DNA of 15,071 nucleotides from Acidimicrobiales bacterium (GCA_019241495.1 JAFAWZ010000255.1:1-15071); one strand, 5' to 3'. Counted from the stretch's first letter, positions 5,828 to 13,698 are shown. A program made the numbers and translations. The notes: generated by a model from the letters alone, not told the origin.

Positions 5828-6430
5828 TCAGGCCTCCTCCCGGCCGCGGTACATGGCACGGCCAAGGATGGCGCGCACCCCGGCTTCGGGGATCAGGTAG
5901 TCAAGGGGTCGGCCGTCTGCCGCCCGGGCCCGCAGGTCCGAGCTGGAGATCTCCAAGTTGGGCACGGTCACCTCCTCCACCCGCCAGCCCGCCTCGGCGA
6001 GGGCCCGGGGCGGCGGGTAGTCGGGCCGGTTGACCACCACCAGCGTGGCCAGGCGTTGGACCTCCTCCCATCGCTCCCATGTCGTCAGCACCGGTGTCAC
6101 GTCCCACCCGATGATGAGGAACAACTCGTCCCCGGGGCTCTGGCGGTGCAGCTCGGCCAGGGTGTCGGCCGTATAGGACTCACCGCCCCGGTCGATCTCC
6201 ATCGTCCCGGCCTCCACCCCCTCGACCTCGCCGACCGCCGCCTCCACCAGAGCCAGGCGGTCCGCAGGCGTGCTGACGGCTCGTTGTCCGGCCTTCTGCC
6301 AGGGGATGTTGGCCACCATCATGATGACCCGATCGAGATCCAGGGCATGGCGGGCGTTGACCGCCGCCACCAGGTGACCGACGTGTATCGGATCGAAGGT
6401 CCCCCCGAAGATGCCTATCCGCTGGCCCAT
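5828..6430 (-). CDS. nadD: nicotinate-nucleotide adenylyltransferase
   Basis: NadD joins ATP and nicotinate mononucleotide to give deamido-NAD, an essential step in NAD synthesis in the cytoplasm. At 200 residues it is of normal length. The nucleotidyltransferase start GIFGGTFDPIHVGH (residues 6-19, with the HxGH pair H16 and H19) and the C-terminal ISSSDLR (161-167) are both present. NIPWQK and IIGWDV (usually GxD) also match the family. The ATG at 6430 lies 71 bases from the divergent DAHP synthase start. No strong ribosome site is visible upstream. It is the first gene of a minus-strand operon with the small membrane protein, rsfS and the Rrf2 regulator. Confidence 0.95.
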   Translation of the reverse strand: MGQRIGIFGGTFDPIHVGHLVAAVNARHALDLDRVIMMVANIPWQKAGQRAVSTPADRLALVEAAVGEVEGVEAGTMEIDRGGESYTADTLAELHRQSPGDELFLIIGWDVTPVLTTWERWEEVQRLATLVVVNRPDYPPPRALAEAGWRVEEVTVPNLEISSSDLRARAADGRPLDYLIPEAGVRAILGRAMYRGREEA

Positions 6431-6501
6431 GGAAGGCCCGACGATACCTACTGCGCCTACTTCCGGGCCCGTGCTCGCAGACCGCCACTCCGTAATGCTT
6501 T

Positions 6502-7875
6502 GTGATGAGGCGCGCTTTGGGCCACCCTGTTGAGGTGCAGAACGCGTGGACGCCTGACGGCTGGAGGTCCTATCCCGCCGCCCAACAGCCGGACTGGCCG
6601 GACGCGCACGCCCTCGAGCAGGCCCTGAAGAGCCTGTCCGCCCTGCCCCCGCTCGTCTTCGCCGGGGAGGCCCGGTCGTTGCAAGAGCGGTTGGCAGCGG
6701 TGTCGCGGGGCGAGGCCTTCCTCCTCCAGGCGGGCGACTGCGCCGAGTCGTTCCACGACTTCACCGCCGACAGCATCCGGGACAAGCTTAAGGTGATCCT
6801 GCAGATGGCGGTTGTCTTGACCTATGGGGGCGGGGTGCCGGTGATCAAGCTGGGCCGCATCGCCGGCCAGTTCGCCAAGCCCCGCACGTCGGCCACCGAG
6901 GAAGTGGATGGCGTGACGCTGCCGTCCTTCCGGGGCCACATAGTCAACGACGATGCCCCTTCCCCAGACGCCCGCGTCCCCGACCCGGCCCGCATGCTGA
7001 CCGCCTACCACCAGTCGGCATCCACTCTGAACCTGCTTCGGGCCTTCACCAAGGGTGGTTTCGCCGATCTCTCCCAGGTGCACATTTGGAACCAGCAGTT
7101 CGTCGCCGACAGCCCCGGGGGCCGCCACTACGAAGCGCTGGCCGGCGAGATCGACCGGGCCCTGCGCTTCATGCGGTCCTGCGGGGTGGACCTGTCGGGT
7201 TCGATCCTGCACCAGGTGGACTTCTGGACCAGCCACGAGGCGCTCATCCTCGGCTACGAGGAGGCCATGACCCGCCGGGACTCGTTGACCGGGGACTGGT
7301 ACGACACATCGGCCCACTTGTTGTGGATCGGCGAGCGCACCCGCCAGGTCGACGGAGCCCATGTGGCCTTCTTGTCAGGGGTGTCCAACCCGCTGGCGGT
7401 GAAAGTAGGCCCGAGCGCTAGACCGGAAGAGATCGTCGCCCTGTGCGCCGCCCTCGACCCCTCCCGCACCCCGGGCCGGCTCACCCTGATCTCCCGCATG
7501 GGGGCGGGCCAGGTCGCCGCCCACCTGCCCCCCCTCCTCGAGGCGGTGCGGGCCGAAGGCCATCCCGTTGTCTGGGCGTGTGACCCGATGCACGGCAATA
7601 CCTTCGTGGGCGCCGGCGGGCGCAAGACCCGCCACTTCGACCACGTCCTGACCGAGATCCGGGAGTTCTTCGGTGCCTGCCGGAGGGCCGGAGTCTGGCC
7701 GGGCGGGATGCACGTCGAGCTGACCGGGGACGACGTCACCGAGTGCCTGGGCGGCACCGACGAGATCCTCGACCACCACCTGGAGCTGCGCTACACCACC
7801 ACCTGCGATCCCCGCCTGAACGGCAGCCAGTCGCTGGACCTGGCCTTCCAGGTCGCCGACCTCCTCCGTCGCTAA
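6502..7875 (+). CDS. aroG: 3-deoxy-7-phosphoheptulonate synthase, class II
   Basis: This enzyme condenses phosphoenolpyruvate and erythrose 4-phosphate in the first step of the shikimate pathway. At 457 residues it matches the class II (plant/mycobacterial) type. Metal ligands are C80 (QAGDCAE), H364 (DPMHGNT), E406 (HVELTG) and D436 (CDPRLN). Substrate-binding residues are R119 (KLGRIAGQFAKPR), K301 (NPLAVKVGP) and R332 (LISRMGAG). The N-terminal WRSYPAAQQPDWPD is also typical. The start is uncertain: GTG 6502, ATG 6505 and GTG 6535 are all possible, and only the last has GAGG just before it. It is divergent from nadD and appears to be transcribed alone. Confidence 0.96.
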   Translation: MMRRALGHPVEVQNAWTPDGWRSYPAAQQPDWPDAHALEQALKSLSALPPLVFAGEARSLQERLAAVSRGEAFLLQAGDCAESFHDFTADSIRDKLKVILQMAVVLTYGGGVPVIKLGRIAGQFAKPRTSATEEVDGVTLPSFRGHIVNDDAPSPDARVPDPARMLTAYHQSASTLNLLRAFTKGGFADLSQVHIWNQQFVADSPGGRHYEALAGEIDRALRFMRSCGVDLSGSILHQVDFWTSHEALILGYEEAMTRRDSLTGDWYDTSAHLLWIGERTRQVDGAHVAFLSGVSNPLAVKVGPSARPEEIVALCAALDPSRTPGRLTLISRMGAGQVAAHLPPLLEAVRAEGHPVVWACDPMHGNTFVGAGGRKTRHFDHVLTEIREFFGACRRAGVWPGGMHVELTGDDVTECLGGTDEILDHHLELRYTTTCDPRLNGSQSLDLAFQVADLLRR

Positions 7876-7905
7876 CCGCCCCTCGCCGCCTCCCCCCACC
7901 CGCCC

Positions 7906-7940
7906 CCTCCTCGCTCGCTCGCCGACGCCTCCTCGCTCGC
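7906..7940. repeat. 13-base direct repeat after the DAHP synthase
   Basis: CCTCCTCGCTCGC occurs at 7906-7918 and again at 7928-7940, inside a C-rich tract that follows the aroG stop. It may be slippage-prone, low-complexity DNA. No terminator with a T-run is visible here. Confidence 0.6.
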
Positions 7941-7941
7941 C

Positions 7942-8002
7942 GAGTGGGCATCTTTTCGTGAGTGGACGGTTTTCCGGCTATGCGCGGCAAAAGTGCCCAC
8001 TC
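7942..8002. promoter_or_regulatory. inverted repeat upstream of the AbiEi-like gene, candidate operator
   Basis: GAGTGGGCA at 7942-7950 is the exact complement of TGCCCACTC at 7994-8002. The match extends inward (CTTTT with AAAAG) if one base is bulged. A further half-site, GTGAGTGG at 7958-7965, is the complement of CCACTCAC at 7997-8004. Thus three copies of a GAGTGG core sit within about 63 bases, the last ending 9 bases before the -35 box. AbiEi-type antitoxins are known to repress their own promoter by binding inverted repeats, so this is a reasonable operator. Confidence 0.55.
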
Positions 8003-8012
8003 ACTAAACACC

Positions 8013-8041
8013 TCGACCCTCGTTTTCGAATCAAATATAAT
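8013..8041 (+). promoter_or_regulatory. promoter of the AbiEi-like gene, leaderless
   Basis: A perfect -10 box TATAAT (8036-8041) lies 17 bases after a -35-like TCGACC (8013-8018, four of six matches to TTGACA). The ATG at 8050 is only 8 bases after the -10 box, so the transcript should start at or next to the ATG. No ribosome site is present, which agrees with leaderless translation. Confidence 0.7.
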
Positions 8042-8049
8042 GAAAAAGT

Positions 8050-8958
8050 ATGAGCCGAGATGAAAGAGTTCGTCTCCTCGTCCACACTGCTCGGCGTCAG
8101 GGCCTGGTGGTCACGCGCCGGGACGCGCTCAACCTCGGAGCATCCGACGATCTGCTGGGTGAGCTGACCAAGAGCGGGGTGTTCGTACGGCTTCATCCCG
8201 GGGTGTACGGGCTGGCGGGGGCGACCCAATCTCATGCGATGGCGGCCCGGGCCGCGCTGGCCGCGGTCGGCCGTGGCGTCGCCTCCCACGGGACGGCCGT
8301 CTGGCTGGCCGGGATGGCCGACACCTCACCGGCGCAGGTGCACTTGACAACTGGAGGCGAACAACGTCACCGGCTCCGGGGCGTCGTGACCCACCGCTCG
8401 GCGACGGAGCTGCCCTGGCGGGCCTTTCGAGGCATACGTTGCACGACCGTCGCCCGCACCCTCGTCGATTGGGCCGCAACCGCCTCCCCATCTGAGCTGG
8501 CAGCCGCCGTCGACCAGGCTCTCTCCAAGCGTCTGGTCCGGGTTCGGGACCTCGCCGCTGAGGTGGAGATGGCAGACGGTCGTCGGGGCTGTGGCCGCCT
8601 CCGGCGGTGCCTGGACGAGCTCGGCTACATCGGCGCCCCGGCCCCCAGCGTGCTCGAAAGTCGCATGCTCCGTCTCTTCAAACGCCACGGGCTCAGCCGG
8701 CCCAAGGTAGAAGTGCGAGCCGGGGCCGACGGCCGTTACCGCATCGACTTCGCTTTCCCCGCTCTGCGCCTGGCTATCGAGGTCTACGGCTACGGCTCGC
8801 ACCACTCACCTGGGCAGATGCAACACGACCACGCCCGCCAGCGCCACCTCGTCCTGCAAGGTTGGACCGTACTGGTCTTCACCTGGCGTGACGTCGTTCA
8901 CCAGCCTGACACGGTCGCCAGCCAGATCCTCGCTGCCCTGGCCCAGTTGTCGCGATAG
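8050..8958 (+). CDS. AbiEi-like winged-helix / DUF559 (Vsr-like nuclease fold) protein
   Basis: The protein has 302 residues. The N-terminal part (about 5-55) is a winged helix like the AbiEi antitoxin domain: GLVVTRRDALNLGAS, then LTKSGVFVRLHPGVYGLAG. The middle (60-190) matches the usual AbiEi_4-type body: ASHGTAVWLAGM, THRSATEL, CTTVARTLVDWA. The C-terminal part (about 200-300) is a DUF559/Vsr-like PD-(D/E)xK fold with E203, D233 (RIDFAF), E244 (AIEVYGYGSHH), D260 and R263, ending GWTVLVFTWRDV. The usual EVDG reads EVYG here, so nuclease activity is uncertain. No AbiEii nucleotidyltransferase toxin lies next to it, so it is an orphan. It could be a self-regulated DNA-binding protein or a nuclease. 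Confidence 0.9.
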   Translation: MSRDERVRLLVHTARRQGLVVTRRDALNLGASDDLLGELTKSGVFVRLHPGVYGLAGATQSHAMAARAALAAVGRGVASHGTAVWLAGMADTSPAQVHLTTGGEQRHRLRGVVTHRSATELPWRAFRGIRCTTVARTLVDWAATASPSELAAAVDQALSKRLVRVRDLAAEVEMADGRRGCGRLRRCLDELGYIGAPAPSVLESRMLRLFKRHGLSRPKVEVRAGADGRYRIDFAFPALRLAIEVYGYGSHHSPGQMQHDHARQRHLVLQGWTVLVFTWRDVVHQPDTVASQILAALAQLSR

Positions 8959-9000
8959 ACCCTTCTCCCAGCTGGCAACCGGCGACGGGACTCCTCCGTT

Positions 9001-9050
9001 AGTGGTGCGGCCGAAGGCCGCGCCACTTCCCGCCGGCCGGAGGCCGGCGG
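9001..9050. other. two tandem hairpins after the AbiEi-like gene
   Basis: AGTGGTGCGGCC (9001-9012) pairs with GGCCGCGCCACT (9016-9027) around a GAA loop, with one G-T wobble. Three bases later CCGCCGGCC (9030-9038) pairs with GGCCGGCGG (9042-9050) around a GGA loop. Neither is followed by a T-run. They may end the upstream transcript without U-tract help or may be a REP-like repeat. The rest of the 291-base gap to the sulfite reductase holds only the promoter described next. Confidence 0.6.
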
Positions 9051-9214
9051 TGATCAACACTCGTGCCACCCCCTATTCAGCCGCCTCCTCGCCCGCACCC
9101 AGGAACCCCTCAGGTTCGCCGGCCACAGTTACTCCGTGGCCCGCTCGGCAACTCGAACCCTGACCGTGCGCCCCTGCCCCCCTTCTCGACCGCCAAAACT
9201 AATTCCCCCAAAAG

Positions 9215-9243
9215 TTGATAAGCGAAGTCATCTTTGGTCTACT
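9215..9243 (+). promoter_or_regulatory. candidate promoter of the sulfur operon, leaderless
   Basis: TTGATA (9215-9220, five of six) lies 17 bases before TCTACT (9238-9243, four of six to TATAAT). The GTG at 9250 comes 6 bases later, which again suggests a leaderless transcript, and no ribosome site is present. The -10 box is weak. The area around it is less GC-rich than its surroundings. Confidence 0.4.
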
Positions 9244-9249
9244 GGTTGG

Positions 9250-11052
9250 GTGCAGACCACCGCAGTCGACCCCCAGTTCGCGGCTGAGATCGAGAAGGAC
9301 ATCGAGAAGTTCGACCGTCTCCTCGCCGACCATCTGGCCGGGCGGGTGGACGAAGACGCTTTCCGGGTCTTCCGCCTGAACAATGGTATATACGGCCAGC
9401 GCCAGGGCGAGCACAACCAGATGGTCCGGGTGAAGTTCCCCTACGGCGGGGTGAACGCCGACCAGCTGGAGAAGCTCGCCGACATCTCGGAGCGCTACTC
9501 GCGGGGCTGGGGCCACCTGACCACCCGGCAGAACGTCCAGTTCCACTTCGTACAGCTGGAGAACGTTCCGGCCGTCCTTCGGGAGCTGGCCAGCGTCGGG
9601 CTGACCACCCGGGAGGCCTGCGGCGACACCGTCCGCAACGTGATGGGCTGCCACCTGGCCGGGGCCTGCCCCTACGAGGTACTCGACATCAGCCCGTGGG
9701 CCGAGGCCACCTTCCGCCACTTCCTGCACCATCCCTACGCCCAGCGCCTGCCCCGCAAGTTCAAGATCAACTTCTCCGGCTGCGTAACCGACTGCGGCCA
9801 GGCCATGTTCAACGATGTGGGCGTCGTGGCCGTGGCCCGCCCCCGCCCCGACGGGACGGTGGAGCCGGGCTTCCGGGTCTTCATGGCCGGTGGTCTAGGC
9901 GCCAACCCCCATCCCGCCCAGGCCCTGGAGGAGTTCACCCTTCGAGAGGAGCTGCTGCCCACCATCGAAGCGGTGCTCCGCACCTTCGACCACTTCGGCA
10001 ACCGGTACAACAAGCTGCGGGCCCGCCTCAAGTGGGTCGTCGACGAGCTCGGCATCGACGAGCTGCGACGCCGGGTCCTGCGGGAGCGTCAGCTGCTCCT
10101 GGCCAGTTCCAGCTGGCCGGGGGGCATCCCCGCCATCGTCGAGGAGCTGGGCGACGAGCCAGCCGGCCTGGCGGCCAACACCGAGCCGACCCCGGTCGGC
10201 ACGCCGGTGTCGTTCACCATGAAGCCGACCAAGGAGAAGGTCGAGCTCGACCCCTTCGTCCGCTGGGAGTCCACCAACGTCGTGGTGGGCGCGGCCAAGG
10301 GCACCGTGTCGGCGGTCGCCTATGCCCGCCTCGGCGACATCACCGCCGAGCAGTTCCGGGCCCTGGCCTCCATCGTCCGGGACTTCGGCCTGAACGTGCG
10401 GATCACCAACCGCCAGAACCTGGCCTTCCGGGACCTCACCCAGGAGCAGCTCCCGGAGCTCTACAAGCGTCTCGACGAGATCGAGATGGCACAGCCCGGC
10501 GCCGAGCTGGCCCGCGACGTGGTGGCCTGCCCCGGTGCCGACACTTGCAACCTGGCTGTCACCCAGAGCCGGGGGCTGGCCGACGACATAGGCCGGGCCC
10601 TGGACGAGGCCGGGCTGGCCGACGTCGGCGGTATCCGGATTAACATCTCCGGCTGCACCAACAGCTGCGGTCAGCACCACGTGGCCGACATCGGGTTCCA
10701 CGGCGCCGAGCGCCGGGCCCACGGGCGGCCCGCTCCTGGCTACCAGCTCCTGCTGGGCGGCCACGTCGGCAACACCGAGATCGAGTTCGGCCAGCGGGCC
10801 CTGCGCCTGCCGGCCCGGGCGGCGGCCGAGGCGACCGTCCGGCTGGTGAGCCGCTACGAGGACGAGCGCCAAGCAGGCGAACCGTTCAGCGGATGGGTCC
10901 AGCGGGCCGGAGGGGCCAAGGTGCTGGCCACCGCGCTGAAGGATCTGGACGAGTGGCCCGACCCTGAGGAGAGGCCCGACTACTACATCGACTTCGACGA
11001 GACCGGCCCGTTCTCGGGCGAGGTCGGCGAAGGCGAGTGCGCGGCGAGCTGA
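9250..11052 (+). CDS. sir: ferredoxin-type sulfite reductase (NirA/Sir family)
   Basis: This enzyme reduces sulfite to sulfide with six electrons, using siroheme and a [4Fe-4S] cluster. From the GTG at 9250 it has 600 residues, the normal length. Its two pseudo-symmetric halves show LTTRQNVQFHF (R93) and ITNRQNLAFR (R388) for siroheme contacts. The cluster ligands are VACPGADTC (C427, C433) and SGCTNSC (C469, C473); the first half has the degenerate copy VMGCHLAGAC and SGCVTDC. The frame is open upstream to 9136, but that stretch is Pro-rich and unlike the family, and the promoter supports 9250. The related nitrite reductases look alike; the cysH gene 17 bases downstream favours sulfite. The tail after the last domain is acidic and variable. 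Confidence 0.93.
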   Translation: MQTTAVDPQFAAEIEKDIEKFDRLLADHLAGRVDEDAFRVFRLNNGIYGQRQGEHNQMVRVKFPYGGVNADQLEKLADISERYSRGWGHLTTRQNVQFHFVQLENVPAVLRELASVGLTTREACGDTVRNVMGCHLAGACPYEVLDISPWAEATFRHFLHHPYAQRLPRKFKINFSGCVTDCGQAMFNDVGVVAVARPRPDGTVEPGFRVFMAGGLGANPHPAQALEEFTLREELLPTIEAVLRTFDHFGNRYNKLRARLKWVVDELGIDELRRRVLRERQLLLASSSWPGGIPAIVEELGDEPAGLAANTEPTPVGTPVSFTMKPTKEKVELDPFVRWESTNVVVGAAKGTVSAVAYARLGDITAEQFRALASIVRDFGLNVRITNRQNLAFRDLTQEQLPELYKRLDEIEMAQPGAELARDVVACPGADTCNLAVTQSRGLADDIGRALDEAGLADVGGIRINISGCTNSCGQHHVADIGFHGAERRAHGRPAPGYQLLLGGHVGNTEIEFGQRALRLPARAAAEATVRLVSRYEDERQAGEPFSGWVQRAGGAKVLATALKDLDEWPDPEERPDYYIDFDETGPFSGEVGEGECAAS

Positions 11053-11069
11053 CGGGAGGGATGACTGAC

Positions 11070-11759
11070 ATGACGGCGGTGCTGGGTGCCCACGTGCACG
11101 CTCCCGATTTCAGCGACGCCGAGCTGGCCGACCTCAACCGCCAGTTCGAGACGGCTCCGGCGGAGGCGGTGATCGAGTGGGCGGTAGAGCAGTTCCACCC
11201 CTTCATCTGCTTGGCGGCGTCCATGACCGACGCCGTGCTGATCGATCTGGCCGTCCGGGTGGAGCCCTCGCTCGAGGTCGTGTTCATCGACACCGGCTAC
11301 CACTTCCCCGAGACGCTTGAGACCGTGGAGCGGGTCCGGCGTCACTACGGGCTGAACCTGCGGGTCCTCACCGTCGCTCCCCAGCCGGTGGAGTTGTGGC
11401 AGAAGGATCCGGTCCACTGCTGCTCGGCGGCCAAGGTCGAACAACTCGACCGCGCTCTTCAGGGCAAGCTGGCCTGGATGAGCGGGCTCCGACGAGCCGA
11501 GGCAGCCACCCGGGCTACCGCCCCCATCGTCGTCCGCGACCTCCGGGGCTTGGTCAAGGTCAATCCGATCGCCACTTGGACCGATCAAGACGTGAGTGGA
11601 TACATCGCCGACCACGACATCCCGGTCAACCCGCTGCTCTCTCAGGGCTATCCGTCCATCGGTTGCCGTCCCTGCACCAAGCCGGTCAGTGACGGCGAGG
11701 ACCCGCGCTCGGGACGCTGGGCCGGTCTCGACAAGACGGAGTGCGGCCTGCACCTGTAG
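11070..11759 (+). CDS. cysH: adenylylsulfate (APS) reductase, [4Fe-4S] type
   Basis: CysH reduces activated sulfate to sulfite, using thioredoxin or a similar donor, and so feeds the sulfite reductase encoded just before it. From the ATG at 11070 it has 229 residues. Cluster ligands are CC (C117, C118 in VHCCSAAK) and CRPC (C199, C202). The catalytic cysteine is C225 in the terminal KTECGLHL. The cluster pairs mark it as the APS type rather than the PAPS type of enterobacteria. LAASMTDAVLIDL and FIDTGYHFPET form the nucleotide site. This start is chosen because GGGAGGG lies 9 bases upstream; an ATG at 11061 would be too close and a GTG at 11037 lies inside sir. No cysD/cysN follows. Confidence 0.95.
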   Translation: MTAVLGAHVHAPDFSDAELADLNRQFETAPAEAVIEWAVEQFHPFICLAASMTDAVLIDLAVRVEPSLEVVFIDTGYHFPETLETVERVRRHYGLNLRVLTVAPQPVELWQKDPVHCCSAAKVEQLDRALQGKLAWMSGLRRAEAATRATAPIVVRDLRGLVKVNPIATWTDQDVSGYIADHDIPVNPLLSQGYPSIGCRPCTKPVSDGEDPRSGRWAGLDKTECGLHL

Positions 11760-11782
11760 GTCCGGGCCCCTCGCGGGCTCTG

Positions 11783-11916
11783 AGAAGCTGTCGCAAAACC
11801 CGCGGGAGGGAGAAGGCGACGGCTCGTCTTTGACCAGCTGTCCTCTCCGTCCACATCCATGGGATGGGACGAGCCGCCGCCTTCTCCCACCTCGAAGTAG
11901 TTTTGCGACAGCTTCT
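11783..11916. mobile_element. MITE-like near-palindromic element
   Basis: The outer arms are a perfect 17-base inverted repeat: AGAAGCTGTCGCAAAAC (11783-11799) and its complement (11900-11916). Inner arms at 11808-11828 and 11868-11888 match at 20 of 21 positions. The 39-base centre holds a small CATCC/GGATG hairpin. Taken as GAAGCTGTCGCAAAAC ends, the element is flanked by TGA on both sides (11781-11783 and 11916-11918), a possible 3-base target duplication. There is no coding capacity. The ends recall transposase terminal repeats with a CTGTCGCAAA core, so it is probably a non-autonomous transposon moved in trans. It could also act as the cysH transcript's terminal hairpin. Confidence 0.6.
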
Positions 11917-11917
11917 G

Positions 11918-11949
11918 ATACCGTTTCGAGCGGCTGCCTGGGACGGTAT
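11918..11949. promoter_or_regulatory. inverted repeat upstream of the glucosaminidase gene
   Basis: ATACCGT (11918-11924) is the exact complement of ACGGTAT (11943-11949). TACCGT also fits the loose actinobacterial -10 form TANNNT, but I see no matching -35. This is a weak candidate operator or promoter. Confidence 0.25.
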
Positions 11950-11993
11950 GCGTGCGGTGCGCTCCGTCGAAGATTCAGAAGATCCAAAGGCTG

Positions 11994-13646
11994 ATGTCTC
12001 ACGACCCCTGTGTGCGTCGAGCGGGCACTTGCGCCCGGCTCGTGACCCGGACCGCGCTGGCCGCCCTGGCCGCGCTGGTTACGGTCACGACGGCCACCGT
12101 CTACGCCTCGCCCGCCTCCGCCGACGTCGCGACACCGACCACCACCCCGACCAGCGGACCCACCACCCCACCGACCACAGCTCCCCCACCCCCACCCACC
12201 ACCGCCGCCCCGCCAACGACCGCAGCAGCTCCGGCCACCACCGCCCGAGCGCCCGCCGCCCCCAAGCCGCCCGCTGGTACCGGTGTTCCAACCGTGCCGG
12301 TCGGCGGGCCCCCCACCAGCACTACCACCACGGTGCCCGGTACCCCGCCGGCGCCTGCCCCGGCTCCTCCCAACCCCACTCCGATCCTTCTCCAGGTTCA
12401 GGCCGATTTGGCCCAGCTGACCGCCATAGACGACTACAAGCCGGCGCAGACCCTGCTCGCCCAGACGCAGTCGGAGCTATCCCAAGCCGGCAACAGCCTC
12501 GACTCCGCCCGCCAGGTCCTTCAGCAGGCCCAGGCCAACCAACAAGTGGCGGCCGGGCACAAGGCGCATGCCGACGCCCAGCTGCGGGCCCTGGCCTTGG
12601 AAGCCTATGTGGGGGTGGGCCACTCGAACCCGCTCGGCGCCAACCCGGCCAAGGGCAACGGCAACCAGGGATTCGGCACGGTCAGCACCCCCGACGGGCT
12701 CAGCGGGATCGAAGCCCTCGACGCCAAGGAGATGCTCGTCCTGGTCGGCCAGCACGCCCGAAGGGGGGTTGACCAGGCCAAAGCCAAGCTGGAGGACGCC
12801 TCACGGGGGACGGCCCAGGCCCAGGATGTCGAAACCAAGGCCCAGGACGCGCTGAACGACGCCCAAGCCCACCTCCAGTCCGCCCAGCAGACGCTCCAAC
12901 TGGTGAGCGCGGCCGCCATCAACCCGACCACTGCCTCCTCCACCGCCCTCCCCGACCTCACGAGCGTGGGCGGCGAGCCGGGAACCACCACCACGTCTAC
13001 CCCGCCGCCGGCCAACGCCGGGATACCTGGCGCCCAGGCCGCCGCCGCCACCAAGCCGGCCAACCCCGCCGTCACCTCCCCGCCCATCATGGGACGTCCG
13101 GTCATGAACGGAGCCGCCCTCGCCGCCTGGTTCCAGAGCACCGGCCATCAGGCCAACACCACCGTGCCCATAACCGACCTGGCCAACGACTACGACACGT
13201 GGGGGCAGAAGCTCGGGGTGGCCGACGACGTCGCGTTCGCCCAGTCGGTGATCGAGACGGGCTATTTCTCGTTCCCCTCCTACGGCCAGCTCACCAACCA
13301 CGACAACAACTTCGCCGGCATCGGTGCCTGCGACACCTGCTCCCACGGTTGGAGCTTCCCCGACGCCAGCACCGGGGTCGAGGCGCAGATCGAGCTGCTC
13401 TACGACTACGCCCTCAACAAGCCGCTCCCCGCCGGTATCCAGAACGTGATCGGGGGCACCGGGGTCGGCGGGTGCTGCTCGACGTGGATCGCGCTGGCCG
13501 GGACCTGGGCGTCCAGCCTGGTGTACGGGATCTCCATCATGACCGTGTACCACCAGATGTTGACCTGGTACATACCCCAAGCCGAAGTGGGCGTCGGGAT
13601 CGCCCCACCCCCCGCCCCGTCTGCGGCCATGACCGCGACACACTGA
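11994..13646 (+). CDS. secreted glucosaminidase (GH73-like peptidoglycan hydrolase)
   Basis: From the ATG at 11994 it has 550 residues. In order: a Sec signal peptide (hydrophobic ALAALAALVTVTTATV, cleavage near ASPASA, residue 43); a Pro/Thr-rich linker to about 125; Gln/Ala-rich coiled-coil helices (130-200 and 245-310) with a Gly-rich break; a second Thr/Pro linker to about 370; and a C-terminal glucosaminidase domain. That domain shows VADDVAFAQSVIETGYFSF with likely catalytic E421, NNFAGIGACDTC and FPDASTGVEAQIELLYDYA. Cysteines at 446/449 and 494/495 could form disulfides. It would cut glycan strands of the cell wall, with the coiled coil perhaps giving dimerisation or activity control as in RipC/PcsB-like proteins. 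The start is chosen for AAAGG upstream and a compact signal peptide; a GTG at 11952 is possible. Confidence 0.85.
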   Translation: MSHDPCVRRAGTCARLVTRTALAALAALVTVTTATVYASPASADVATPTTTPTSGPTTPPTTAPPPPPTTAAPPTTAAAPATTARAPAAPKPPAGTGVPTVPVGGPPTSTTTTVPGTPPAPAPAPPNPTPILLQVQADLAQLTAIDDYKPAQTLLAQTQSELSQAGNSLDSARQVLQQAQANQQVAAGHKAHADAQLRALALEAYVGVGHSNPLGANPAKGNGNQGFGTVSTPDGLSGIEALDAKEMLVLVGQHARRGVDQAKAKLEDASRGTAQAQDVETKAQDALNDAQAHLQSAQQTLQLVSAAAINPTTASSTALPDLTSVGGEPGTTTTSTPPPANAGIPGAQAAAATKPANPAVTSPPIMGRPVMNGAALAAWFQSTGHQANTTVPITDLANDYDTWGQKLGVADDVAFAQSVIETGYFSFPSYGQLTNHDNNFAGIGACDTCSHGWSFPDASTGVEAQIELLYDYALNKPLPAGIQNVIGGTGVGGCCSTWIALAGTWASSLVYGISIMTVYHQMLTWYIPQAEVGVGIAPPPAPSAAMTATH

Positions 13647-13662
13647 ACCGGACCAGGCCTGG

Positions 13663-13691
13663 TTACATCATTTCTAAATGTGATGTAAGAT
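13663..13691 (+). promoter_or_regulatory. palindromic operator over the vapBC promoter
   Basis: TTACATCA (13663-13670) is the exact complement of TGATGTAA (13681-13688), with a 10-base AT-rich spacer. The right arm runs into TAAGAT (13686-13691), a -10 of the TANNNT form, 7 bases before the GTG of the antitoxin. The transcript should be leaderless. Ribbon-helix-helix antitoxins commonly repress their own operon by binding such palindromes. Confidence 0.6.
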
Positions 13692-13698
13692 TAGGGTT

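Noticed and set aside
6457..7362. Minus-strand open frame of 301 codons inside the DAHP synthase gene
   Set aside because: It is the shadow of a gene with all catalytic residues intact; composition is Gly/Val/Arg-rich and no domain is visible.
9136..9249. Extended N-terminus for the sulfite reductase
   Set aside because: The added 38 residues are Pro/Arg-rich and unlike the family, and a promoter-like pair sits inside this stretch, giving a leaderless start at 9250.
9895..12002. Long minus-strand frames opposite sir and cysH
   Set aside because: They are antisense to two enzymes with intact cluster ligands and show no recognisable domain.
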